NCBI GenBank assembly: GCA_034178705.1
Contig: JAXFQY010000022.1
Coordinates: 1-12,495 of the forward strand
DNA from: RUG12395 sp034178705
GTDB taxonomy: Bacteria > Bacillota > Clostridia > Oscillospirales > CAG-272
Reading direction: 5' to 3'
Length of the DNA stretch: 12,495 nucleotides
The notes beneath the pieces were generated by a model. That model had not been told where the DNA came from. It saw only the letters and a program-made list of their open reading frames with translations, and ran no database searches. Both the position numbers and the translations under genes were made by a program. Below are positions 1-6,827 of the stretch, piece by piece. Position 1 is the first letter of the stretch; each line of letters starts with the position of its first letter.

Positions 1-194
1 TGTGTTTGGGGTTTCCTGCGGCCTTTTTTTCCGATGTCCTTTTTTTTTCTCCTGCAAAAAAATTGCGGTTCTGGGGTGTTGTGCTTTTACAACCAAAACA
101 CCGAAGACCGGCATGAAATTTATATTTGTGTTTTCCCCGCCTTTTTCGGCATTCTTCTGCCGGAGGGCTCTTTTTCAAGAAAGAGGGAGATTCC
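1..194. other. Gene-free left flank
   Basis: This stretch lies downstream of the minus-strand oxidoreductase gene. It is made of T-rich and C-rich low-complexity runs, and I see no supported gene: the short open frames have no ribosome binding site and no recognisable protein. On the minus strand a 6-bp hairpin (GGTGTT/AACACC arms at 75-80 and 97-102) is followed, after about 12 bases, by a run of seven T (56-62). This is a possible but poor transcription terminator for the 195-1987 operon, because the T-run is too far from the stem. Confidence 0.3.
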
Positions 195-1190
195 TCAGCA
201 AACCCTGAGAACAACTTTTCCGGCACTGGTTCCGCTTTCCAGCAGATCATGCGCCTTTTCGGCGTCTGCCATATCCATCACACGCCAGATGGTAGCACGA
301 ACCTCGCCCGTGGTAACCTTCGGCCAGATATCCCGGACAAGACTGCTGAGAATCTCTGCCTTGAACTCCGGAGTCCGCGCGCGAAGGGTGCTGCCGATCA
401 AACGGATATTGCGAACATAAAGGTTGCGCAGGTCGACCTCAGTGATGTCACCCGCAAGCGTGGCAATCATTATCCATCTGCCCCACCGCTGAACATAGGG
501 CAGGCACTTGCCCATATCCTTTCCGCCGAGGCAGTCAATGGCAACATCTATCGGATGTCCGGCATCAAGCTGCGCCTTCAGAACGTCAACAATATCGGTC
601 TTGGAGGTATCAACAACAACATCGGCATGAAGATGCTCAATCTCCTTCGCCTTCTGCTCATTCAGGACAGTAGTGATTACATGAACACCGAACGCCTTTG
701 CCATCGGAATGACAACACTGGCAAGACCGCTTGCTCCGGCATGCATCAGCAACGTGTTTCCCGGCTGAATTTTTCCTTCGTGGAAAAGATTCAGATAGGC
801 AGTGGCAAAAGCTTCCGGCATTGCCGCAGCCTCCTCCATGGAGCACCCCTCCGGAATCGGCATGGTCATGCCGAAGGGCACGGCAACATACTCTGCGTAT
901 CCGCCGCCGCCGAGCAGAGCACAAACCTTCTCGCCGACATGAACTTTTCCGCTTTTCGCGGCCACCGCGCCCATCTCGACAATCTCCCCCGAAACCTCAA
1001 GCCCCATCCATTCGGGGCAGCCGGGAGGGGGCGGGTACTGTCCGGCGCGCTGCATCAGATCCGCACGGTTTACTGCTGCGTAATGAATCCGGACAATAAC
1101 CTCATCGTCTTTTGCCACAGGATACGGAACATCGCTCCATACCATTTCCTTCTTATCACCAACGACAAGCATCGCTTTCATTGTTCTCAT
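195..1190 (-). CDS. Quinone oxidoreductase-like MDR protein (PIG3-like, zinc-free)
   Basis: This 331-residue protein belongs to the medium-chain dehydrogenase/reductase superfamily, close to the NADPH:quinone oxidoreductase (PIG3/TP53I3) group, and has the length usual for that group. The N-terminal catalytic domain carries the NRADLMQRAG/YPPPPG signature (residues 41-56) and GLEVSGEIVE (63-72). The Rossmann domain begins near residue 140 with the nucleotide-binding HAGASGLAS (150-158). The cysteine/histidine zinc ligands of true alcohol dehydrogenases are absent, so it should reduce quinones or other activated carbonyls/enones with a nicotinamide cofactor in the cytoplasm. The start at 1190 is preceded by AAAGGA about 10 bases upstream; a second ATG three codons in is possible. 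It follows the dehydroquinase-like gene by 20 bases, so the two are probably one operon. The real substrate cannot be read from sequence; an enone made by the upstream dehydratase-like enzyme is a reasonable guess. Confidence 0.85.
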   Translation of the reverse strand: MRTMKAMLVVGDKKEMVWSDVPYPVAKDDEVIVRIHYAAVNRADLMQRAGQYPPPPGCPEWMGLEVSGEIVEMGAVAAKSGKVHVGEKVCALLGGGGYAEYVAVPFGMTMPIPEGCSMEEAAAMPEAFATAYLNLFHEGKIQPGNTLLMHAGASGLASVVIPMAKAFGVHVITTVLNEQKAKEIEHLHADVVVDTSKTDIVDVLKAQLDAGHPIDVAIDCLGGKDMGKCLPYVQRWGRWIMIATLAGDITEVDLRNLYVRNIRLIGSTLRARTPEFKAEILSSLVRDIWPKVTTGEVRATIWRVMDMADAEKAHDLLESGTSAGKVVLRVC

Positions 1191-1210
1191 TGCTGTAAAA
1201 TCCTTTCCGA

Positions 1211-1987
1211 TCAGTTGCGATCAAAATCAATATTGTCGTATACCGCGCGGGTTGCGCGCAGCAACGGCTGGTCAAAGACCGAATGATCATTGTAATACTG
1301 CACACAAAGCGTCATGCAGCTGCCGAAAACCGGTGTCAGAGCACGGTGAACTTTTCCGTATTTGCCCATGCAGAGATGCAAAAAAGGATGCTTCAGCTCT
1401 TTCCGAAGCGCCATTGTGGTGCGGAAAACCTCTTCTTCCTCTTCCCGACTGTTTGCCGTGACAACAATCTTGATCACATCAGCACCGCGGCTTTCCATTT
1501 CCAGCGCCTGCGCAAGAGTCTCTTCCAAGGTGATGAAATGGTAAACATGCGTGCTCATCAGGGCTTCTCCGCCGATTGCATGAATCTCCCGGATCAGCTG
1601 TTTCTGCTTTTCCACTGCTGCCGATGAACGGGAAAGCTGAAGAGGAGCGCCTTTCTCAAAAATATCCCCCATGACATCGCAAAGGGTCGATCCGGCGCGA
1701 ATGGAGGTCAGGCACATATCGGCAAGAGCCTCATCCCCCTCTCCCTCAGCCAGAGCGGCACGATACATATAGCTGTAAATCGGCTTGTTCTCCGCCGTGT
1801 CAAAAATCGTTTTAAGATTTTCCTCGGTACGGTACTCCCGCCCCAGAACATTCAAATCAACGCAAAAAGCATCGGCACCGTCATAAATTGCATTTCTCAT
1901 TGTTGCCTTGGCAGTTTTCGGTGTGGGCTCATATACCATTGCCGCAAGAAGCGGTTTGTTTTCATGTCCGTAAAAACTCGGTTTCAT
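1211..1987 (-). CDS. Divergent type I 3-dehydroquinate dehydratase-fold protein
   Basis: This 258-residue protein has the length and motif order of type I (class I aldolase fold) 3-dehydroquinate dehydratases. By eye against E. coli AroD, the Schiff-base lysine is K173 (ADVIKIV), the general-base histidine is H147 (LMSTH), the substrate arginines R82 and R213 correspond to R76 and R215 (VHRALTPVFGS), and Q236 corresponds to Q240. The usual ELR-type motif on strand 2 is changed: the positions of E46 and R48 appear as D44 and N46. The catalytic machinery is therefore kept while part of the substrate pocket differs, so a substrate other than dehydroquinate is plausible. The start at 1987 has a GGAGGA site immediately upstream. 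It is the first gene of a two-gene operon with the MDR oxidoreductase and is divergent from an AraC regulator. A biosynthetic AroD would more often sit with aromatic-pathway genes, and none are here. Family assignment is fairly sure; function is open. Confidence 0.75.
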   Translation of the reverse strand: MKPSFYGHENKPLLAAMVYEPTPKTAKATMRNAIYDGADAFCVDLNVLGREYRTEENLKTIFDTAENKPIYSYMYRAALAEGEGDEALADMCLTSIRAGSTLCDVMGDIFEKGAPLQLSRSSAAVEKQKQLIREIHAIGGEALMSTHVYHFITLEETLAQALEMESRGADVIKIVVTANSREEEEEVFRTTMALRKELKHPFLHLCMGKYGKVHRALTPVFGSCMTLCVQYYNDHSVFDQPLLRATRAVYDNIDFDRN

Positions 1988-2018
1988 TTTTCCTCCAGTT
2001 TTTCTTTAGTTCAATAAA

Positions 2019-2047
2019 ATGATACCTAAAACCCAATCCTGACACAA
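2019..2047 (-). promoter_or_regulatory. Candidate promoter of the dehydroquinase-like/MDR operon
   Basis: Read on the minus strand there is TTGTGT (2042-2047), a 17-base spacer and TATCAT (2019-2024), placed 32 bases upstream of the ATG at 1987. The -10 matches consensus at five of six positions and the -35 at only three. It is a plausible but weak promoter that could depend on the divergent AraC regulator. No experimental support. Confidence 0.45.
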
Positions 2048-2109
2048 TGAAATAAACAAAACTGCTTTGGCTTTTCCGATACATTTTTCCGGGAAACCTG
2101 CGTTTATCC

Positions 2110-2137
2110 TTGATATTTTACTTTTGTTTGATATAAT
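2110..2137 (+). promoter_or_regulatory. Sigma-A-type promoter of the first AraC regulator
   Basis: TTGATA (2110-2115), a 16-base spacer and a perfect TATAAT (2132-2137) form a near-consensus promoter. The predicted transcription start near 2144 leaves a leader of only about 16 bases that holds the ribosome binding site. TTGATA also occurs at 2128-2133 and 2137-2142, overlapping and following the -10, so a regulator reading that repeat could control this promoter (inference). Confidence 0.65.
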
Positions 2138-2146
2138 TGATACAAG

Positions 2147-2152
2147 AGGAGG
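2147..2152 (+). promoter_or_regulatory. Ribosome binding site fixing the AraC start at 2160
   Basis: A perfect AGGAGG lies 7 bases before the ATG at 2160. The reading frame is open further upstream to 2067, but that extension would include the promoter just described, so 2160 is the real start. Confidence 0.8.
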
Positions 2153-2159
2153 TGTAGTT

Positions 2160-2942
2160 ATGGAAGGCATCGGAAGCATTACCGTCACAAAAATTCTGGG
2201 GGCCTATAATGTTCCCGTCAACGAAGGAACGATCCGTAAAAAATCCGACCGTTTTTCCTATGCTGTTTGCTTTGCTTTATCCGGAAAATGTCTTTATCGC
2301 TGCAGCAACGGGGATTATTTGTCTGATCCCCAGCATATTCTGCTGATTCCGAAAAACTCCTCCTATACGCTCGAATGTCCGGAAACAGGGATCTTCCCGC
2401 TGATCAACTTCGACGCAATAGCGGATGAAAGTCTGAACGAATTTATCGAAATCGAGGTTGACAATCAGTCCGACTACATCGCTCTGTTCAACAAGCTGAA
2501 GGATAGACTTTTTTTCAAAAGCGGGCACAGCCATCTTTCCGCCATGTCGACAATGTATGATCTGTTGACGCGGTTGTATCATGCATCCATCACCAGAGAG
2601 GAAAAAAACAATTATAATATCATCCGTCCCGCTATTCTTTATCTTGAGGAGCATTACAACGACCCTTCCCTCACCAACGCAGCTCTCGCAGAAAAAGCAT
2701 TCATAAGCGACGTGTATTTCCGGAAAATCTTCAAGCAGAAATTCGGCGTCTCCCCGAAGCAGTTTATCCTGATGCAGCGTGTCGAGAAAGCCAAGGAGCT
2801 GCTGCGGGACGAACATCAGTCGGTTTCCGCCATTGCGGAAGCGGTCGGCTATGCAAGCGTCTACCATTTTTCCCGTTCCTTCAAAAAGATTACCGGATAC
2901 TCCCCGAGCGAATATGCCTCTCTGTTCGGAAGCTCTGTCTGA
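2160..2942 (+). CDS. AraC family transcriptional regulator (left)
   Basis: This 260-residue cytoplasmic DNA-binding regulator has a cupin-like N-terminal sensor half (residues about 1-140) and a C-terminal AraC/XylS DNA-binding domain with two helix-turn-helix units. The first unit is around LTNAALAEKAFISDVYFRKIFK and the second carries the family signature from SVSAIAEAVGY to ITGYSPSEY near the C terminus. Start choice rests on a perfect AGGAGG site and on a promoter that lies inside the longer alternative frame. It is divergent from the dehydroquinase-like/MDR operon, which is its most likely target, probably as a sugar- or sugar-acid-responsive activator (inference). It ends about 100 bases before a symmetric terminator hairpin and converges with a second AraC gene. 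The effector cannot be deduced from sequence. Family assignment is certain. Confidence 0.93.
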   Translation: MEGIGSITVTKILGAYNVPVNEGTIRKKSDRFSYAVCFALSGKCLYRCSNGDYLSDPQHILLIPKNSSYTLECPETGIFPLINFDAIADESLNEFIEIEVDNQSDYIALFNKLKDRLFFKSGHSHLSAMSTMYDLLTRLYHASITREEKNNYNIIRPAILYLEEHYNDPSLTNAALAEKAFISDVYFRKIFKQKFGVSPKQFILMQRVEKAKELLRDEHQSVSAIAEAVGYASVYHFSRSFKKITGYSPSEYASLFGSSV

Positions 2943-3040
2943 AAAGGTTTTTCGTTTTTCACACTTATACGGTTAACAAAACTGAATGCTTTCCCTGTTT
3001 TCGGGAATACCGCAAAATTCATACCGGCTCTCCGGGATCC

Positions 3041-3071
3041 AAAAACGACTTGTTTCAGCAAGTCGTTTTTT
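3041..3071. terminator. Bidirectional rho-independent terminator
   Basis: A perfect 12-bp inverted repeat (arms 3041-3052 and 3059-3070, loop TTTCAG) starts with five A and ends with six T. Read from either strand, the hairpin is therefore followed by a U-run. It lies between two convergent AraC genes (ends at 2942 and 3130) and can stop transcription from both sides. The core of the stem is CGACTTG. Confidence 0.88.
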
Positions 3072-3129
3072 GATTACCGGAATTAAGCAAAAGAAACAAG
3101 GAGCGGCGACGGTATTCGGCTTTTCTGTT

Positions 3130-3930
3130 TCAGCTTCCGTTTTTCGCGGTTCGGGCATCTTCCTGAGGAGAATGACCGAGGATTTTTTTATATTGCCGAT
3201 AGAAGGTGGAGTAGCTTTCGTAATGGCAGCGCTTGAAAACCTCGGTCGGCGAATTTCCGGCACGAAGCAGCGATTCGGCATAAAGAATCCGTTTTTTGGC
3301 GATATACTGCATAAGACTGATTCCAAGCATCTGACGGAAGGTATGGACGATCCATGAGGTGCTCATATAGAATTTCGCAGAAAGGCTTTCGGCGGTAAGC
3401 GGTTCCTCAGGATGTTCGTCGATATAGCGCAGAATTTTCTCAAGCGTGCGGTTTTCGTGAATCGGCTTGACAGCGGCTTCCGACGGAAGATGACAAAGGT
3501 ACAGAAGAACGGTGGAAATCTGAGGGTAAAGATAGACCCGCATTTCTTCTTCCGAGAACTGTTTTTCCGCTTCTGCCCAGTTTTCAAAGAAGCGATCCAC
3601 AAGGGAGTCCTTCGGGATCCGGTAGATCTCTTCGGAATGCTCCGCAAAAGGCAGCAGGACCTCGGGAATTCTATTCTCCGGAAAGTTAATGCAAAAGCGT
3701 TCATAGGTTGCATCGGTCAACGGTATAAGATTGTGGAAGGTACGGGGGTGAATAAAAAGCAAATCACGGGGCTTCAGACGGTAAACCGAGCCTTTGATAA
3801 TATACTCCGCATCGCCGCTCAAAAAGTAAAGAATCTCGTAACCATTATGCATATGCCGACGGAATCGGTCCTTTTTCGGAGTGCCTATTGTATGATGAAA
3901 GGTATATTTCCCCTCGTCAAAAGAAATCAT
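3130..3930 (-). CDS. AraC family regulator with cupin sensor, divergent from the uronate operon
   Basis: This 266-residue regulator has an N-terminal cupin domain (residues about 8-95) with the HMHNGYEILYFLSGDAEY motif and the RDLLFIHPRTFHN strand typical of AraC-type ligand-binding domains. A C-terminal pair of helix-turn-helix units follows (residues about 165-262; the second contains AGNSPTEVFKRCHYESYSTF and KKILGHSP). I place the start at 3930, where GGAAGGA sits 8 bases upstream. An ATG 11 codons earlier (3963) has no ribosome binding site. It is divergent from the long glucuronate operon and is the obvious candidate for its activator, binding the repeats around 3994-4030. This is an unusual choice, since hexuronate operons are commonly run by GntR, LacI or IclR proteins. 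The ligand is unknown; fructuronate, mannonate or a glucuronide would fit the context. Confidence 0.92.
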   Translation of the reverse strand: MISFDEGKYTFHHTIGTPKKDRFRRHMHNGYEILYFLSGDAEYIIKGSVYRLKPRDLLFIHPRTFHNLIPLTDATYERFCINFPENRIPEVLLPFAEHSEEIYRIPKDSLVDRFFENWAEAEKQFSEEEMRVYLYPQISTVLLYLCHLPSEAAVKPIHENRTLEKILRYIDEHPEEPLTAESLSAKFYMSTSWIVHTFRQMLGISLMQYIAKKRILYAESLLRAGNSPTEVFKRCHYESYSTFYRQYKKILGHSPQEDARTAKNGS

Positions 3931-3938
3931 CAAACGCT

Positions 3939-3945
3939 TCCTTCC
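3939..3945 (-). promoter_or_regulatory. Ribosome binding site fixing the AraC start at 3930
   Basis: GGAAGGA on the minus strand, 8 bases before the ATG at 3930. It favours the internal start over the ATG at 3963, which is preceded only by A/T-rich sequence. Confidence 0.65.
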
Positions 3946-3993
3946 GAGAAACAAAAGAATCATTTTTTAATTTGAATATAGGATACCACAATA

Positions 3994-4030
3994 ATGCCAA
4001 AAATGCAATGATAAATGCAAATTCTGCAAT
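3994..4030. promoter_or_regulatory. Candidate operator: repeated ATGCAA-like half-sites
   Basis: Four similar heptamers stand in direct orientation: ATGCCAA (3994-4000), ATGCAAT (4003-4009), ATGCAAA (4015-4021) and CTGCAAT (4024-4030). The steps are 9, 12 and 9 bases. They sit directly upstream of the -10 of the uronate operon and roughly where a transcription activator would bind. AraC-type proteins usually bind direct repeats in this position, so the divergent AraC regulator is the likely reader (inference). Confidence 0.5.
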
Positions 4031-4058
4031 TTATTTTCAATTACGGCAAAGATATAAT
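4030..4058 (+). promoter_or_regulatory. Promoter of the uronate operon
   Basis: A perfect TATAAT (4053-4058) lies 39 bases before the ATG at 4098. The hexamer 17 bases further upstream (TTTATT, 4030-4035) is a poor -35. A strong -10 with a weak -35 and repeats just upstream is the usual picture of an activator-dependent promoter. Transcription would start near 4065. Confidence 0.6.
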
Positions 4059-4097
4059 TAGAATATCAAGATCATTTTGAGGCAGGAGTGTTCATTC

Positions 4098-4955
4098 ATG
4101 ATCCGACTCAGTGCATTTTCAGACGAAGCGGGAAAGGAGCTTTCCGTACAGATTGCGGCGCTTCTCCGTAACAACATCCGGCTCACCGAGCTTCGCTCGG
4201 TCGGGGGAAAAAACATCGCCGACCTGACCGCTGATGAAGCAAGGGAAATCAGCAGCGAACTGAAAGAAAACGGCATCCGTCTTTCTGCCCTCGGTTCCCC
4301 GATCGGGAAGGTAGATATTTCCGTTGATTTTCAGGGATATCTTGAAGAAGTGCGCCGGATGTGTGTCCTTGCGAATATCCTTGAAACCGACCGTATACGG
4401 ATCTTCAGCTTTTTCAATGCCTATGAAGAGCGGAACCGGGTCATTACTTATCTGAATCAAATGGTAGAAGTCGCGAAGGAATACGGGGTAACGCTCTGCC
4501 ATGAGAATGAAAAAAAAGTTTACGGCGATACAGTTGAGCGTGTCCTGGACCTGAAAAAGAATGTGTCGGGACTGCGCTTTGTGTATGATCCCGCAAACTA
4601 TCTGCAATGCGGAGAGCTTCCCTCAAGGACACTTCCGGCCCTGTATGGCATAAGCACCTATTTCCACATCAAGGACCTGATATACGAAACCGGAGAACTG
4701 GTTCCGGCAGGATGCGGAGACGGCAGCATTGACGAACTGATCCGCAGAATCAGCGACGACACGATTCTTACGATCGAGCCTCACCTGATGGTATTCAGCG
4801 GATACAATGCCATAGACAGCGAGATCATGAAACACCGCTTTTCCTTCCAAAGCAATGAAGAAGCGTTTGATACGGCAGTTGCGGCGGTCAAGAAGATTCT
4901 GACCGGCAACGGATATAGATACAATCAAGAAAACGGAGGTTATGAGAAAGCATGA
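4098..4955 (+). CDS. Xylose-isomerase-like TIM-barrel protein (sugar isomerase/epimerase family), first copy
   Basis: This 285-residue protein belongs to the sugar phosphate isomerase/epimerase (AP endonuclease 2-like TIM barrel) family. Metal-site residues stand at the expected strand ends: E136 (LCHENE), D164 (VYDPANY), H190 (YFHIKD) and E227 (LTIEPHL). The family isomerises, epimerises, dehydrates or, in 3-keto-glycoside systems, eliminates at sugars using a divalent metal; which of these applies cannot be told. The start at 4098 has AGGAG 9 bases upstream; a TTG in frame at 4077 is less likely. It is the first gene of the glucuronate operon and overlaps the next TIM-barrel gene by four bases (ATGA), so the two are translationally coupled and may work on consecutive steps or as a complex. 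The tail after residue 265 is rather polar and probably unstructured. Confidence 0.85.
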   Translation: MIRLSAFSDEAGKELSVQIAALLRNNIRLTELRSVGGKNIADLTADEAREISSELKENGIRLSALGSPIGKVDISVDFQGYLEEVRRMCVLANILETDRIRIFSFFNAYEERNRVITYLNQMVEVAKEYGVTLCHENEKKVYGDTVERVLDLKKNVSGLRFVYDPANYLQCGELPSRTLPALYGISTYFHIKDLIYETGELVPAGCGDGSIDELIRRISDDTILTIEPHLMVFSGYNAIDSEIMKHRFSFQSNEEAFDTAVAAVKKILTGNGYRYNQENGGYEKA

Positions 4956-5722
4956 AGATTGGCTTGAATTTGTTTTCCCTTCGCAACTATCTGGGATCGG
5001 AAGAATCCTTTCTCGAGGCGGCAAAGGCCCTGAAAGAGATGGGGTATGACTATCTGCAATACTCGGGCGGCATATTTGACGCGGATCGCATCAAAAGAGT
5101 CTCGGACGAGAGCGGAATTCCCATTGTGCTGACCCATGTTCCGATGGCACGCATTCTGGAGGACACGGAGGCGCTGATCGAAGAGCACCGGCGCTTTGGC
5201 TGCAAGTATATCGGTCTCGGCATGATGCCGTTGGATCTTGCTAAGGATAAAGAAAAATGCTACGCTACCATCGCGGCACTGGAGGCGGCAGCTGAGAAAA
5301 TAGAAGCTGCCGGCTGCAAGTTTTTCTATCACCATCATCACTTTGAATTTTTCCGTCATGACGGAGAAACCATCTTCGACCTGCTGATCAAAAATGCACC
5401 GCATGTTCATTTCACACTGGATTCCTATTGGCTGCAGTTCGGAGGGGTAAGCATCTGCGAGACAATCGACCGTCTGAAAGGAAGAGCCGAATGCATACAC
5501 CTGAAGGACTACATGATTGCTCTGAAAAATGAAGAGAAAACCGGTTTCGAGCCGCGCTTTGCCCCGGTAGGAGACGGCAACATTAATTTTGCTGAGGTCA
5601 TCCGGCACGCCAAAGCAGCAGGAGCCGAATACTTCTTCGTTGAACAGGATAACGCGGCAAAGCTTCCCGACCCGCTCGGACAGGTAGAACGGAGCATCCG
5701 GTATCTCAAAGCAAATTTCTGA
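4952..5722 (+). CDS. Xylose-isomerase-like TIM-barrel protein (sugar isomerase/epimerase family), second copy
   Basis: This 256-residue protein is in the same superfamily as the preceding gene but only distantly similar to it. It has the strong YHHHHFEF motif (residues 126-133, the family's usual YHNHxxEF), with E132, D157 (FTLDSYW), H183 (CIHLKD) and E231 (FFVEQDN) as likely metal ligands, and the GDGNINF loop (208-214) common in inosose-dehydratase-like and 3-keto-glycoside-processing members. It starts inside the stop of the previous gene (ATGA overlap at 4952), with GGAGG 12 bases upstream. The likely role is metal-dependent isomerisation, dehydration or elimination on an oxidised sugar or sugar acid that feeds glucuronate into the downstream genes (inference). 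It could instead be a plain epimerase. Family assignment is secure; the reaction is not known. Confidence 0.87.
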   Translation: MKIGLNLFSLRNYLGSEESFLEAAKALKEMGYDYLQYSGGIFDADRIKRVSDESGIPIVLTHVPMARILEDTEALIEEHRRFGCKYIGLGMMPLDLAKDKEKCYATIAALEAAAEKIEAAGCKFFYHHHHFEFFRHDGETIFDLLIKNAPHVHFTLDSYWLQFGGVSICETIDRLKGRAECIHLKDYMIALKNEEKTGFEPRFAPVGDGNINFAEVIRHAKAAGAEYFFVEQDNAAKLPDPLGQVERSIRYLKANF

Positions 5723-5774
5723 AAAAGGCAGCTAAACATTCTGCTTTCAAAAGCAAGAAAGGAACTTCCTCTGA

Positions 5775-6827
5775 ATGAAAATGACGTTTCGCTGGTATGG
5801 GGAAACCGACGGCATTCCTCTTCAGTACATCCGGCAGATACCCAATTTATCGGGTGTGGTTACGGCTCTTTACGACGAAGCCCCCGGAACGGTCTGGAGC
5901 GAAGAAAAGATCGCCCGTCTGAAGGAACGCTGCGACGCAGAAAATCTTGAGATGGAAGTAATCGAGTCCGTCCCGGTACATGAGGACATCAAGCTCGGCA
6001 GACCCACACGCGACAGGCTGATTGCAAATTACGCACAGACCATCCGGAATCTCGGGAAATACGGTGTAAAATGCATCTGCTATAATTTCATGCCGGTTTT
6101 TGACTGGCTGCGCACAGATCTTGCAGAAATCGCTCCGGACGGAAGTACTGCACTCTCCTATAATCATCACAAGCTTTTAGGACTCGATCAACGGAATCTG
6201 CAGCTTCCGGGCTGGATCGGAAGTTATACCCCGCAAGAACTCAGCGCTCTTCTCTCTGCCTATGCCGGTATGACCCACGCGCAGCTGTTTGAAAATCTTT
6301 CCTATTTTCTGAACGGTATTATGCCCGCCTGCGATGAGACCGGCATCAACATGGCAATTCATCCGGATGATCCTCCCTGGGACATGTTCGGTCTTCCGCG
6401 CATTCTGACAGGCGCAGAAAGCCTTGACAGACTCTTTTCTGCCGTTCCGAACCCCCATAACGGCGTAACTTTCTGCACAGGCTCACTCGGTGCCGGCCGC
6501 GAGAACAATCTCGTGGAAATGGCAGGAAAATACACCAACAGGATTTATTTCGCGCACATCCGTCAGCTCCGTTTCAGCGGAGAAAGAGATTTCTGCGAAG
6601 CGGGTCACCTCACAGCGAATGGGGATCTTGATATTTACGGGATTGTTCGTGCCTTGGTCAAGAACGGATTTCACGGTTATGTCCGTCCCGACCACGGCAG
6701 AAACATCTGGGGAGAAAACGGCAAGCCCGGTTACGGGCTTTATGACCGCGCGCTCGGTGCCGCCTATCTGAACGGACTTTTCGAGGCCGCGGAAAAAGAA
6801 CGGAACAAAGAAGGGGAACCGGTATGA
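5775..6827 (+). CDS. uxuA: Mannonate dehydratase
   Basis: The product dehydrates D-mannonate to 2-keto-3-deoxy-D-gluconate in the cytoplasm, using a divalent metal (Mn2+ in studied relatives). At 350 residues it is the short form seen in Bacillus, Streptococcus and Thermotoga; the E. coli protein is longer by about 45 residues. The metal site known from the Streptococcus suis enzyme can be followed: H196 (AIHPDDPP), C234 (FCTGS), H261 (FAHIRQ) and D306 (RPDHG). The proposed catalytic pair is H307 and Y320. Substrate-contact stretches such as YNFMPVFDW (103-111) are intact. The start at 5775 has AAAGGA about 12 bases upstream; ATG two codons later is equally usable. A 52-base gap separates it from the TIM-barrel pair and holds a small hairpin (TGCTTT/AAAGCA). 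Its stop overlaps the start of the following reductase gene (ATGA), as expected for consecutive pathway steps. Confidence 0.96.
   Translation: MKMTFRWYGETDGIPLQYIRQIPNLSGVVTALYDEAPGTVWSEEKIARLKERCDAENLEMEVIESVPVHEDIKLGRPTRDRLIANYAQTIRNLGKYGVKCICYNFMPVFDWLRTDLAEIAPDGSTALSYNHHKLLGLDQRNLQLPGWIGSYTPQELSALLSAYAGMTHAQLFENLSYFLNGIMPACDETGINMAIHPDDPPWDMFGLPRILTGAESLDRLFSAVPNPHNGVTFCTGSLGAGRENNLVEMAGKYTNRIYFAHIRQLRFSGERDFCEAGHLTANGDLDIYGIVRALVKNGFHGYVRPDHGRNIWGENGKPGYGLYDRALGAAYLNGLFEAAEKERNKEGEPV

Noticed and set aside
147..162. CGGCA/TGCCG hairpin with a six-base loop downstream of the MDR gene
   Set aside because: On the strand that needs a terminator it is followed by A residues, not T, so it is not a rho-independent terminator for that operon.
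126..1286. Long plus-strand open frame opposite the MDR oxidoreductase gene
   Set aside because: It is antisense to a clear MDR family gene, has no ribosome binding site, and its product is rich in residues typical of a mirror frame with no recognisable domain.
5329..5340. Run of four histidine codons in the second TIM barrel as a repeat or tag-like artefact
   Set aside because: It coincides with the conserved YHNHxxEF motif of the family, so it is part of the active site rather than a repeat.
4940..5608. Minus-strand open frame of over 200 codons opposite the second TIM barrel
   Set aside because: The plus strand encodes a protein with intact family motifs; the opposite frame shows no motif and no start signal.
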